Assembly (NCBI GenBank): GCA_010279815.1
Contig: QEOQ01000015.1
Location: forward strand, 1-64,000
From: Brachionus plicatilis
Lineage: Eukaryota > Rotifera > Eurotatoria > Ploima > Brachionidae
Reading direction: 5' to 3'
DNA length: 64,000 bases
Numbering within the stretch: the stretch's first letter is position 1; each line of letters starts with the position of its first letter. The position numbers and the translations under genes were made by a program. Below the pieces are notes generated by a model. The model ran no database searches. It was not told the DNA's origin and was given only the letters and a program-made list of their open reading frames with translations. This document shows positions 55,456 to 64,000 of the stretch, piece after piece.

Positions 55456-58400
55456 TATTTGCTTATAATTTCCCATTTTGTCATAAACTAAACCAATATT
55501 TTTGAACGACGTAGCTAAATCAGGATGATCAGGTTGATTTGAGTAAATCTTTTCTTTAATTTTCAATGATTTATTGAAATATTTAAGTGCCTCTTCGTAA
55601 TTTTGCATATTATTATAAACTGAAGCAATATTATTATACGACGTAGCTAAAGCAGGATGATCAGGTTGATTTGAATAAATCTTTTCTCTAATTTTTAATG
55701 ATTTGTCATAATATTCAAGTGCCTTTTCATATTTTCCCATTTTTTCATAAACTAAACCAAAATTATTGAACGAAGTAGCTAAATCAGGATGATCAGGTTG
55801 ATTTGTATAAATCTTTTCATTATTTTTCAATAATTTATTAAAATATTCTAGTGCTTTTTCATACTTTCCCATATTTTTATAAACTAAACCAATATTTTTG
55901 AAGGACGTAGCTAAATCAGGATGATCTGGTTGATTTGAATAAATCTTTTGTCTAATTTTTAATGATCTATCATAATATTCAAGTGCTTTTTCATAATTGC
56001 CCAAATTTTTATAAATTAAACCAATATTATTGAACGACGTTGTTAAATCAGGATGATCGGGTTGATTTAAATAAATCTTTTCTTTTATTTCCAGCGATTT
56101 ATCATAAAATTCGAGTGCTTTTTCATAATTTTCCATATTTTTATAAACATTACCAATACTCTTAAAAGAAGTTTCTAAATCAGGATGATCAGGTTGATTT
56201 AAATGAATTTTTTCTTTTATTTTCAGTGATTTATCAAAATATTCAAGAGCTTTTTCATAGTTTCCCTTTTTTTCATAAACTAAACCAATATTATTGAACG
56301 ACGAAGCTAAATCAGGATGATCAGGTTGATTACTATAAATCTTTTCTCTAATTTTCAATGATTTATTATAATTTTCAAGCGCTTTATCATATTTACCGAT
56401 TTTTTTAAAAACAAAACCAATATTATTGAATGTGGTTTCTAAATCACGATTATCAGGTTGATTTGAATAAATCTTTTCTCTAATTTTTAATGATTTATCA
56501 TAATATTCAAGTGCTTTTTCATTTTTTCCCATACATTTATAAACAACACCAATATTATTGAACGACGAAGCTAAATCAGGATGATCAGGTTGATTTGAAT
56601 AAATCTTTTCTCTAATTCTTAATGATTTATCATAACTTTCTAGTGCTTTTTCAAATTTATACAAACTTTTAAAAACAGAACCAATATTGTTGAACGAAGT
56701 GGCTAAATCAGGATGATCAGGTCGATTAGAATAAATCTTTTCTTTAATTCTCAATGATTTTTCAAAAAATTCAAGTGCTTTTTCAAACTTTCCACTTTTA
56801 TCATAAACCAAACCTATATTATTGAACAAAGTCGCTAAATCGGAATGATCAGGTTGATTTAAATGTATCTTTCCATTTATTATCAATAATTTTTCATAAT
56901 TTTCAAGTGCTTTTTCATAAAAACCCAATTGAAAACAAACTAAACCAATATTATTATACGACGTAGCTAAAGCGGGATGATTAGGTTGATTTAAATGGAT
57001 TTTTTCCTTAATTTTCAGTGATTTATCATAATATTCTAGAGCTTTCTCATATTTTCCCATTTTATCATAAACTAAACCAATATTATTGAACGACAGAGCT
57101 AAAGCTGGATGATCAGATTGATTCGAATAAATCTTGCTTCTAATATTCAATGATTTTTCAAAATATTCAAGCGCTTCTTCATATTTTGCCATATTTTGCA
57201 AAACTAAACCAATATTTGTGAACGACGTAGCCAAATTAGGATGCTCAGGTTGATCTAAATGAATTTTTTCTTTAATTTTTAGTGATTTGTCATAATATTC
57301 AAGTGCTTGTTCATAATTTCCCAATTTATCATAAACTAGACCAATATTATTGAACGACGTAGCTAAATCAGGATGATAAGGTTGATCAGAATAAATCTTT
57401 TCTTTAATTTTCAATGATTTATCATAATATTCGAGTGCTTTTTCATATTTTGCCATATTTCTATATACAAAACCAATATTTTTGAATGTCACAGCCAAAT
57501 CTGGATGATCAGGTTGATTACTATAAATCTTTTCTCTAATTTTCAATGATTTATTATAATATTCAAGTGCTATTTCATATTTTCCAATTTTATCGTAAAC
57601 CAAACCATAATTATTGAATGACGTCGCTAAATCAGGATGATCAGGTTGATTTAAATAAATCTTTTGTCTTATTTTTAATGATTTATCATAGTATTGAAGT
57701 GCTTTTTCATATTTTCCCATACTTTTATAAACAAAACCAATATTAATGAACGACGTACTTAAATCCGGATGATCAGGTTGATGTGAATGAATCTTTTCTT
57801 TAATTTTTAATGATTTAAAATAATTTTCTAGCGCTTTTTCATATTTGCCCATGTTATTATACACAAAACCAAAATTATTGAATAACGTAGCTAAATGAGG
57901 ATGATCTGGTTGATTACAAAAAATCTTTTCTCTAATTTTTAATGATTTATAATAATATTCAAGTGCTTTTTCATATTTTTCCATATTTTTATAAACAGAA
58001 CCAATATTATTTAACAACGTAGCTAAATAACAATGATCAGGTTGATTTGAATATGTCTTTTCAGCAATTTTGAGTGATTTATCATAATATTCGAGTGCTT
58101 TTTCATATTTTCCCATATTTTTATAAACAAAACCAAAATTATTGAGCGTTAATGCGAAATCAGGATGATCAGGTCGATTTGAATGAATTTTTTCATTAAT
58201 TTTCAATGATTTATCATAATATTCAATTGCTTTTTCATATTTTTCCATATTATTATAAACTGAACCAATATTATTGAACAACGTCGCTAAAGCAGGATGA
58301 TCAGGTTCATTTAAATAAACTTTTTGAGCGATTCTCAATGATTTATCATAATATTCAAGGGCTTTTTCAAAATTTCCCGTTTTATCATAAACTAAACCGA

Positions 58401-61400
58401 TATTATTGAGCGTTAATGCGAAATCAGGATGATCAGGTCGATTTGAATGTATCTTTTCATTCATCATCAATGATTTATGGTAGAAATCAAGTGCTTTTTC
58501 ATATTTTCCCATATTATAATAAACAAGACCAATTTTTTGCAATATTCCTGAAGTTTTTGTTTTAATTGCAGAAAACTCATAAATTTTTTCCAATATTGTC
58601 AATGATTTTTCATAGCTATTCTCTGCAATACTTGTATAATCCGCAAGTTTTTCAAATAAATCCAGAATATTCGAATCAATAGTTGTTTTCCTATACTGGA
58701 AGTTTTTAAATAATTTACGTATGTGTTTTTTGTTTTTCTCCATCATATCCCAATCCTTATCCTTTATCTGTTGAATATCTGATATATTTTCATTCATTTT
58801 AAATATGATATTCCTTTCGATAGTTTGTTTGATTTCGAAATTTATTTTTAGATTATTTTCTATAACATTCAGTATAATATCATGTATTTCAATGCCTGGA
58901 GTGTCGTTTTTTCTTATTTTCTTTATTATTCCATTTTCATCAAGTTTATCTAATATCTCCGTTATATTATCCGAATTCGTTATTAATTTAATTGTGTCCA
59001 GAGAAATAAAACTATTGTCCATAAAACTAATATAATTTAAAAATTCAATAGTTTGATCATCTTTTTCTAATGATTTTAAAATTATTTCAGTAAATTCCAT
59101 GTCACTTACACCTGTTTTTAAATTTTCCATAATTTTGTTTGTTTCTCGAAATTCCTTAATCGATTTTGAAATAAATTTGGCCGCCAGTTCAAGTCTTAAT
59201 GGTGTTATTTTTTCGATATTTACCAATTTTTCAATGAATTCGTCTATTCGTTTTTCATCAAAATTTTTTTTAATCTCATTTCGATTAAAAAAATAATTTT
59301 TTGCATCATTTTTACCAAAACTTTTCAAAAATCTTTTTCCAAAAACTTTTTTTTTTTGCAAGTCTTCAAGCAAATCATTTTGTCTTGTTGTAATCAATAC
59401 TTTTATTTGAATTGGAAGGCCCTTTATATATTTCAAAATTTCTCCGTCATTTTTTACGTTATCAATCAAAAATAACACTTTAAGTTCTTTTTTTTCTTTT
59501 AAAATAATGTTTAATTCGTTATTTATTGAATCAATCAAATCAAAATCTTTATCTTTGAATTTATCGTCTAAATAACAGCAATCTTCTTTTAGTATTTTTC
59601 TATATTTATCTTCAATGTTATTTGCATTTAGCACTTTAACTAAAAAATTGTACTTTTCAATTAATTGTTTTGCTATGTTTTTTGCCATTGTTGTTTTTCC
59701 AATACCTCCCACTTCACTGAGAATAAAAACTTTATTTTCTTTTTCATTAATAATCTCTTCAATTATTTTATCTTCTTCTCTTTTTATATAATATGTTGTG
59801 TCCAAAAAATCAACTACATCCGATTTTAACATTTTTTCAATATGAATTGATACTTGTATTTTCGAACTTTCTGATATAAGTTTCTTAATTTCATTTTGAT
59901 ACATCTTTAATAATAATCTCAATCTATCTTTGATTTCATCGATTGTTAAATTTTCAATTAACGAAACAATTACATTAATGTCTCTGCAACTAACATTGTC
60001 TTGCACGTGTGTTTCAACACTAAAAGTTTTTTGTAAATTGATCAATTGCCTGTAGACAAGTTTTGATGGAAATTTATCAGCCAGTTTGTTCGATTCTTTA
60101 CTTTTTAAATATGTCAAATTAAAAAGACACCAATCGATTTCTCGTGAATCAGAATCAATTCGCAAAACTTTTATATTTTCATTTAATATTATTGGTTCAA
60201 AATCGTTTTTAAATAAAAGTGAAAATCTGTTTTCATTTATTTCAATTCTTCTCTCAATTTCTTTCTTTTTTTCTCTTTTTTCATCTCGTTTTTTTTTTTT
60301 AAATATGAAATCGATCATTCGTTTATGAAAGGTTTTATCTTTGTTTATTTCTACATTGTTTTGGTATTTAAGCTCGATGTAACTTTCTTGATCATCCTTC
60401 CCCTCATCTAATTCATTGTATTTTTTATAATATATATCGTTCTCAAACAAACTTAAATCAACCATTTCTTTGGATAATATTTCATAGATAACGTTGAATA
60501 ACAAATGTAAACCTGGCATTAACTGTTTGGCACAGGTATCTATGAAAAAAGAGCTTATTTTTTTCAAAATCATTTTGGATGGGTCTTTGATTATTTCTAA
60601 ACCTTCAATAAATGGTATGTAATCAATTGCTTTCTCGATTATATTTTCACTCGAATTTTTAAAGTTGTCTTGATATGACTGGGTAAATTCAAAATGAATT
60701 AAAGGCCAATTAATCATTTGTTCGCAATATTTCGGTTTGCCTGTTTTTGGATCAAATTGTTCAATTATTAATTCCAAATAATCATTGTTAAACATTGAAA
60801 ATAATCCCTTTAGAAAAAATCCAATATTTGATGTTTCCATTTTTTTCTTAAGCATTTTTGTAATTCCTGAAATGAATTTCTCTAAAAAATTCAATTTATC
60901 TACTTCGTCTTTTTTATTGTTAGTTTCTATGAATAATCTATAAATCTTGCCAGTATGTTTATTACTAGTATTCATTAAATGTGGCACAGTTAAATAATTT
61001 ATAGTATTAATCTCTTTTAAATCAAAGTCATTTTCTGGGCTTAAAATGTTATTTGATAAAAATTGCCCTTCATCTTTAAGCATTCCTGGACTTTCAAATA
61101 ATACTGCTTTCACATTGTCATTTTTCAAAAGCCGTTTGGAAAAATAAATGCTGTATTCAGCAAGCCATGCACCATTTGAATATCCTGTAAATGATAAATT
61201 ATAATCTTTCTCTTTCGCAATTTTATTTACTTTAGTTGTTATTTCATAGCAATAACACAACTGGGGAATATATTCATTTCGAAGTATACCTTCAATATTC
61301 ATTTCTAAAGGACCATTTTTATTATTAAAATTATAAACATTTATGTTGATGCCTCTGTGGGCTAAAACAATTTGTTTTTTTCTTTCATTCACAAAGATAG

Positions 61401-61827
61401 CACCTGAATAAATTGACCCTTTTTTTGTTGTTATTTTTTTGTTTTTCTCGTCAGTTGTATCAATATTTGGTATACTAAATACCTTGTATACTTTCCAAGT
61501 TTCATTATGAATTTCAAATTTTTGATTTTCAGTTATATCTTCATACACTTTATTTGATATAAAACAGTGAACGTAATCATTTGGAAACATTCTAAAAGAT
61601 TCGTTGTTTTTAATTAGTTTCGATTCGATTTCTTCTATTTGCTTTTGATAATTACTTACAATCTCATTATCAGGCCATTTTATGTCACCAAAAAAATTAT
61701 CATTCTTGACTCCATCCAAAAGATAATCTAAAATAGATGAATCAATGACTTGATTTGAAAGATCAATGATTAAGCCATTTTTCATGATTGAGTTTTTTTC
61801 ACTATCAGTTTGATGGCTCTTCTCCAT
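55426..61827 (-). CDS. Lipase-like / NB-ARC / TPR protein (NLR-type STAND sensor candidate)
   Basis: 2133 codons without an intron; the ATG at 61827 is the first Met. N-terminal part: class-3-lipase-like alpha/beta-hydrolase fold with IVLAHRGI and the nucleophile elbow GYSNGA (residues about 215-220); the other catalytic residues were not located. Middle: P-loop GGIGKTT (about 706-713), Walker B VLFLIDNV (about 783-791) and ITTR, then a winged-helix-like stretch, the order of NB-ARC/AP-ATPases. C-terminal: 23 complete 44-residue TPRs of kinesin-light-chain type (from about 1099), consensus IGLVYxKMGKYEKALEYYDK, plus a truncated 24th. No signal peptide or membrane segment, so cytosolic. By analogy with NLR/STAND proteins, ligand binding by the TPRs would release the NTPase and activate the lipase-like effector; this role is inference. 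The C-terminus ends in a microsatellite-derived tail and may be truncated. Confidence 0.85.
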   Translation of the reverse strand: MEKSHQTDSEKNSIMKNGLIIDLSNQVIDSSILDYLLDGVKNDNFFGDIKWPDNEIVSNYQKQIEEIESKLIKNNESFRMFPNDYVHCFISNKVYEDITENQKFEIHNETWKVYKVFSIPNIDTTDEKNKKITTKKGSIYSGAIFVNERKKQIVLAHRGININVYNFNNKNGPLEMNIEGILRNEYIPQLCYCYEITTKVNKIAKEKDYNLSFTGYSNGAWLAEYSIYFSKRLLKNDNVKAVLFESPGMLKDEGQFLSNNILSPENDFDLKEINTINYLTVPHLMNTSNKHTGKIYRLFIETNNKKDEVDKLNFLEKFISGITKMLKKKMETSNIGFFLKGLFSMFNNDYLELIIEQFDPKTGKPKYCEQMINWPLIHFEFTQSYQDNFKNSSENIIEKAIDYIPFIEGLEIIKDPSKMILKKISSFFIDTCAKQLMPGLHLLFNVIYEILSKEMVDLSLFENDIYYKKYNELDEGKDDQESYIELKYQNNVEINKDKTFHKRMIDFIFKKKKRDEKREKKKEIERRIEINENRFSLLFKNDFEPIILNENIKVLRIDSDSREIDWCLFNLTYLKSKESNKLADKFPSKLVYRQLINLQKTFSVETHVQDNVSCRDINVIVSLIENLTIDEIKDRLRLLLKMYQNEIKKLISESSKIQVSIHIEKMLKSDVVDFLDTTYYIKREEDKIIEEIINEKENKVFILSEVGGIGKTTMAKNIAKQLIEKYNFLVKVLNANNIEDKYRKILKEDCCYLDDKFKDKDFDLIDSINNELNIILKEKKELKVLFLIDNVKNDGEILKYIKGLPIQIKVLITTRQNDLLEDLQKKKVFGKRFLKSFGKNDAKNYFFNRNEIKKNFDEKRIDEFIEKLVNIEKITPLRLELAAKFISKSIKEFRETNKIMENLKTGVSDMEFTEIILKSLEKDDQTIEFLNYISFMDNSFISLDTIKLITNSDNITEILDKLDENGIIKKIRKNDTPGIEIHDIILNVIENNLKINFEIKQTIERNIIFKMNENISDIQQIKDKDWDMMEKNKKHIRKLFKNFQYRKTTIDSNILDLFEKLADYTSIAENSYEKSLTILEKIYEFSAIKTKTSGILQKIGLVYYNMGKYEKALDFYHKSLMMNEKIHSNRPDHPDFALTLNNIGLVYDKTGNFEKALEYYDKSLRIAQKVYLNEPDHPALATLFNNIGSVYNNMEKYEKAIEYYDKSLKINEKIHSNRPDHPDFALTLNNFGFVYKNMGKYEKALEYYDKSLKIAEKTYSNQPDHCYLATLLNNIGSVYKNMEKYEKALEYYYKSLKIREKIFCNQPDHPHLATLFNNFGFVYNNMGKYEKALENYFKSLKIKEKIHSHQPDHPDLSTSFINIGFVYKSMGKYEKALQYYDKSLKIRQKIYLNQPDHPDLATSFNNYGLVYDKIGKYEIALEYYNKSLKIREKIYSNQPDHPDLAVTFKNIGFVYRNMAKYEKALEYYDKSLKIKEKIYSDQPYHPDLATSFNNIGLVYDKLGNYEQALEYYDKSLKIKEKIHLDQPEHPNLATSFTNIGLVLQNMAKYEEALEYFEKSLNIRSKIYSNQSDHPALALSFNNIGLVYDKMGKYEKALEYYDKSLKIKEKIHLNQPNHPALATSYNNIGLVCFQLGFYEKALENYEKLLIINGKIHLNQPDHSDLATLFNNIGLVYDKSGKFEKALEFFEKSLRIKEKIYSNRPDHPDLATSFNNIGSVFKSLYKFEKALESYDKSLRIREKIYSNQPDHPDLASSFNNIGVVYKCMGKNEKALEYYDKSLKIREKIYSNQPDNRDLETTFNNIGFVFKKIGKYDKALENYNKSLKIREKIYSNQPDHPDLASSFNNIGLVYEKKGNYEKALEYFDKSLKIKEKIHLNQPDHPDLETSFKSIGNVYKNMENYEKALEFYDKSLEIKEKIYLNQPDHPDLTTSFNNIGLIYKNLGNYEKALEYYDRSLKIRQKIYSNQPDHPDLATSFKNIGLVYKNMGKYEKALEYFNKLLKNNEKIYTNQPDHPDLATSFNNFGLVYEKMGKYEKALEYYDKSLKIREKIYSNQPDHPALATSYNNIASVYNNMQNYEEALKYFNKSLKIKEKIYSNQPDHPDLATSFKNIGLVYDKMGNYKQINSTQLNSNQ
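55455..58533 (-). repeat. 132-base TPR-coding tandem array, 23 full units
   Basis: Each unit codes for 44 residues ending in a NQPDHPDLATSFNN linker. Units are so alike at DNA level that AAATCAGGATGATCAGGTTG recurs at 132-base spacing through most of the array. Earlier (N-terminal) units are more diverged, e.g. NRPDHPDFALTLNN in units 1 and 3. Confidence 0.95.
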
Positions 61828-62424
61828 AATTCAAAATTGAGAGCAAAACTTATGATATTAATTTTTTATTTTAGAATTTTAAGATTGAAAAATTTCTATG
61901 TTGAGTCTGGTTATTTATTATTTTACTTTAAAAAAAAAAATATGTATGTTTGCAGTAACTACAGCGACAGCTTAAGAAGTACGAAATATTATATTTATTT
62001 TTAAAGTTTCATTGTATTTATTACTTATTTAAATCTTTTCTGTTGTTATTTAATAAACAATTGAATTTCGATTTCAAAATAGATCTGATGTAGTTCCATA
62101 ACAACCTTTTTTTATTTTATCTTCAATTTAATTTACCTTGAAACGCCAATAAGAAAAATAACGCTAAAATTAAAAATTAAATCAAAGTCAAATTCGTATA
62201 CTTTTCATATGCAATTAAATTTTGATGCAAATTTTTAAGAAAAAACAAGCCTTTTTAAAAAGCTTTAAAAAAAGCTTCGAAAAATTTTATAAGAGTGATG
62301 AAATTTAATTCATCAATTTTTGCATATCTTCTGAATAGAGTCAAGATTTATAATTTTTTTGTGACAAAAATGACCTTATTTTTAAGCAAATAACATTTTA
62401 AGCCTAAATATAATTACGATTTTT
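61828..62424. other. AT-rich DNA upstream of the TPR gene
   Basis: Must hold the promoter of the minus-strand TPR gene, but no TATA box is clear within 60 bases of its ATG. No other gene seen. Confidence 0.5.
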
Positions 62425-62555
62425 TGAATATTGATTCCAGCATTCTGGAGAAGCTTTCAGCACAGCTTTTGATTACATGAGGATGTAAACCGTCGTTCCC
62501 ACTCGCTTTATGTTTATGTATTAAACGGAGTGCTGAAGCCTCCAAATTTGTCAGG
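62425..62555 (-). pseudogene. LINE reverse-transcriptase fragment
   Basis: The minus strand reads LEASALRLIHKHKASGND, then GLHPHVIKSCAESF, matching the KxSGPDGLHPxVLK block of non-LTR retrotransposon reverse transcriptases. Cut off on both sides. Confidence 0.6.
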
Positions 62556-63150
62556 GAGTTGTCTTACACACTCATGACATCAGATCCTAAGGGGAGGGCC
62601 CTTGCGAGAGTACGAGGGTACCTAAACTATTATGGGGGGTTCGCCGGGAAGGTAGGCCCGGTGATCAATACTTACCTGAGCCTGGTCATAAACATTGATA
62701 GGCTCAGGTTTAAGCTGTACCCCCCGAAGCAAGCCGATGTGTGGTACACCGTTGCCAGCGAGTACCAACTTGGAGGCAGTCCACGGCCGTTCGAAACGGG
62801 AAGTATCAATGGCCGCCCCGACAGAGTCCATCCTCTTCAATGAAGCAGCGGCATCCATCCTGCAAACTCTCCTTACCGATCACCCTGCCAGTCTACACTT
62901 GTACATCGACAACAAGGCGGTGATCGGTTTATGGAAGCGAGTCCGCGCCAAATGGACAAAGTTTTATACGTCTGGACGGGACAACATGCACCGCTTTCTC
63001 AGTCTCATCATCCTGGTGAACTGGTCGATAGCTGTGAACAACATCTGCGTCAGCTACGTGCCATCCGCCGACAGTCCGGCGGACGCGCCTTCCAGGCGCA
63101 TAGCACCGGCAACGCTACTTACGCTACGCACCGTAGCTGGACGCCTATAA
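62556..63150 (+). pseudogene. GC-richer retroelement pol fragment (RT end plus RNase H)
   Basis: The first frame has RVRGYLNYYGGFAGKVGPVI and ADVWYTVASEYQLG (end of RT and start of RNase H). A frame change near 62770 leads into a second frame with AVHGRSKREVSMAAP, FNEAAASILQTLL, LYIDNKAVIGLWKR and SYVPSADSPADAPSRR, which fits RNase H motifs (Glu, Asp, and the C-terminal ADxPSR). Base composition is far GC-richer than anything else in the window, so it is probably a foreign or recently arrived element. The exact family (LTR, DIRS-like or other) is not resolved. Followed by TATAAATAC (63147-63155) and AATAAA (about 63206). Confidence 0.6.
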
Positions 63151-63228
63151 ATACAAGCCGCCTCACTTCATTCCGGCAGCTTTCGAACTCTTTTATTTCT
63201 AATTTAATAAAAACGACTGACCCGCGGT

Positions 63229-63963
63229 TCGCCTCCTGCTTCATTAATGTCTACAAACGACAAACTTGTTTTTTCTGATTTTGAAATACCATCAATAACC
63301 AGTCCACCCTAGTGATGAATAAATGAAGATTCGTTTATGCATTCTATTTTAAAGCATTCTTGGTAATACCAAGTAAATGAACCATTTAAATTTGTTCAAA
63401 TCAAAACTTTGAATGTGATTTTCACTACAACTTGAGATTAAAGCAATTCTAAAACCAGCACTGTTAAAACTTTTTTTGATCCATCCTTTTCTATAGCCAA
63501 AGTTGGAACAGATTGATTTGACAAAATAATCCTGGTTTATTTTATCTTCATTTCGCCTAAAACAAACTTTGTGCCACTTATTTGAATCAAACAATTCAAG
63601 TTTTCCACTTGGATACCCAGACTCATTTAAAAACCTTAAATTCCGAGAAATAGAGTAATTTGTCAAATGATTTGTTGTTGAATGATTTTCGAGGGATGCT
63701 AATGTGATCCTCTCATCATTTGTTCCTTCAGCAATTAAATTACCTTTGACCATAAATTGTTTAGTTGGAGCAAAGAGCAATGTTACACCAGGCTCAATGA
63801 TCAAAGTTTGATTTTCATCAACAACCAAATCTTGATGAATTTTGTATGGAGAACCAACTTTCGTCAAAACAACCAAGTCATCTGTTTGATCTAGAATTGT
63901 TGATTCTGTGCCACAAATTAATAAAAGTTAAGCTAACATCAATATTATAAGTTTTATTTTCAT
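63229..63963 (-). pseudogene. Decayed N-terminal copy of the giant RHS gene
   Basis: Matches parent 27950-28704 almost base for base: signal peptide region, start of the beta-helix, first SRCR-like domain. It is broken by a TAA within the signal peptide (after MKIKLIILMLA) and by a 20-base deletion near 63397 that shifts the frame. The left end meets the GC-rich retroelement fragment at about 63229. The frame between (63349-63876) stays open, showing the copy is young. It may run on with its upstream DNA past the window edge. Confidence 0.9.
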
Positions 63964-63990
63964 TTTTTATTTCTAGCAGAAATTCAAAAG

Positions 63991-63998
63991 TATTTATA
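63991..63998 (-). promoter_or_regulatory. TATA box retained by the N-terminal pseudogene copy
   Basis: TATAAATA on the minus strand, 35 nt before the ATG at 63963, as in the intact gene. The promoter was duplicated with the gene. Confidence 0.5.
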
Positions 63999-64000
63999 GA

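Noticed and set aside
55455..58533. CRISPR-like regular array
   Set aside because: The regular 132-base spacing is due to TPR-coding units in an open reading frame, not repeats with unique spacers.
62556..63150. Bacterial contamination
   Set aside because: GC is high, but the content is a eukaryotic-type retroelement RNase H, and a TATA box and AATAAA follow; a chimeric join still cannot be excluded.

Overview
The window looks like nuclear DNA of a small invertebrate, most likely a rotifer of the Brachionus type. The reasons are strongly AT-rich DNA, very short GT-AG introns, animal-type transposons in several states of decay, an intronless 7TM receptor, a huge secreted RHS/SRCR/EGF protein and a TPR-NB-ARC protein. 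The assignment is inference; no rRNA or mitochondrial marker is present. There is a 99-base N gap at 54052-54150 and single ambiguous bases near 1635 and 3398.

Layout. 1-9300 is non-coding and repeat-dominated: a 5.4 kb imperfect palindrome (1-5457) centred on a smaller foldback element, a second related foldback element (6683-7277), LINE 3' tails and a hAT-like terminus. 9325-28704 (minus) is one uninterrupted 6459-codon gene for a secreted mosaic protein: signal peptide, two SRCR-like domains set in beta-helix repeats, C-type lectin, EGF repeats, Ig-like and CARDB repeats, an RHS/YD-repeat shell, a glycine-zipper segment, an acidic linker and a C-terminal beta region. 28.7-32 kb is intergenic with a hairpin MITE, a LINE remnant and a probable LTR.

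32.3-43.2 kb is a decayed second copy of the 3' part of the giant gene, split by about 8.1 kb of insertions: a 3' LTR with a decayed env-like gene, which is itself split by a Tc1/mariner-like element carrying BEN-domain and Tudor-like coding sequence, then a TNP2-type transposase pseudogene. 44.1-50.8 kb is a nest of at least four DNA transposons plus a LINE scrap, each bounded by inverted repeats and target-site duplications. 51.8-52.8 kb is an intronless 7TM receptor. 53.0-53.7 kb is a deleted third copy of the giant gene. 55.4-61.8 kb (minus) is a 2133-residue protein with a class-3-lipase-like domain, an NB-ARC-type NTPase and 23 complete 44-residue TPRs, the layout of an NLR-type (STAND) immune sensor. 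62.4-63.2 kb is a GC-richer retroelement scrap, and the window ends in a fourth, N-terminal copy of the giant gene with its promoter.

Only three loci look like intact genes: the giant RHS protein, the 7TM receptor and the lipase-NB-ARC-TPR protein. All three are uninterrupted. The receptor and the giant gene (and one pseudogene copy of it) share a TATA box 35 nt before the ATG. The most novel material is the giant mosaic protein with its local family of dead copies, the NLR-like protein, and the BEN/Tudor-like cargo in a Tc1-type element.
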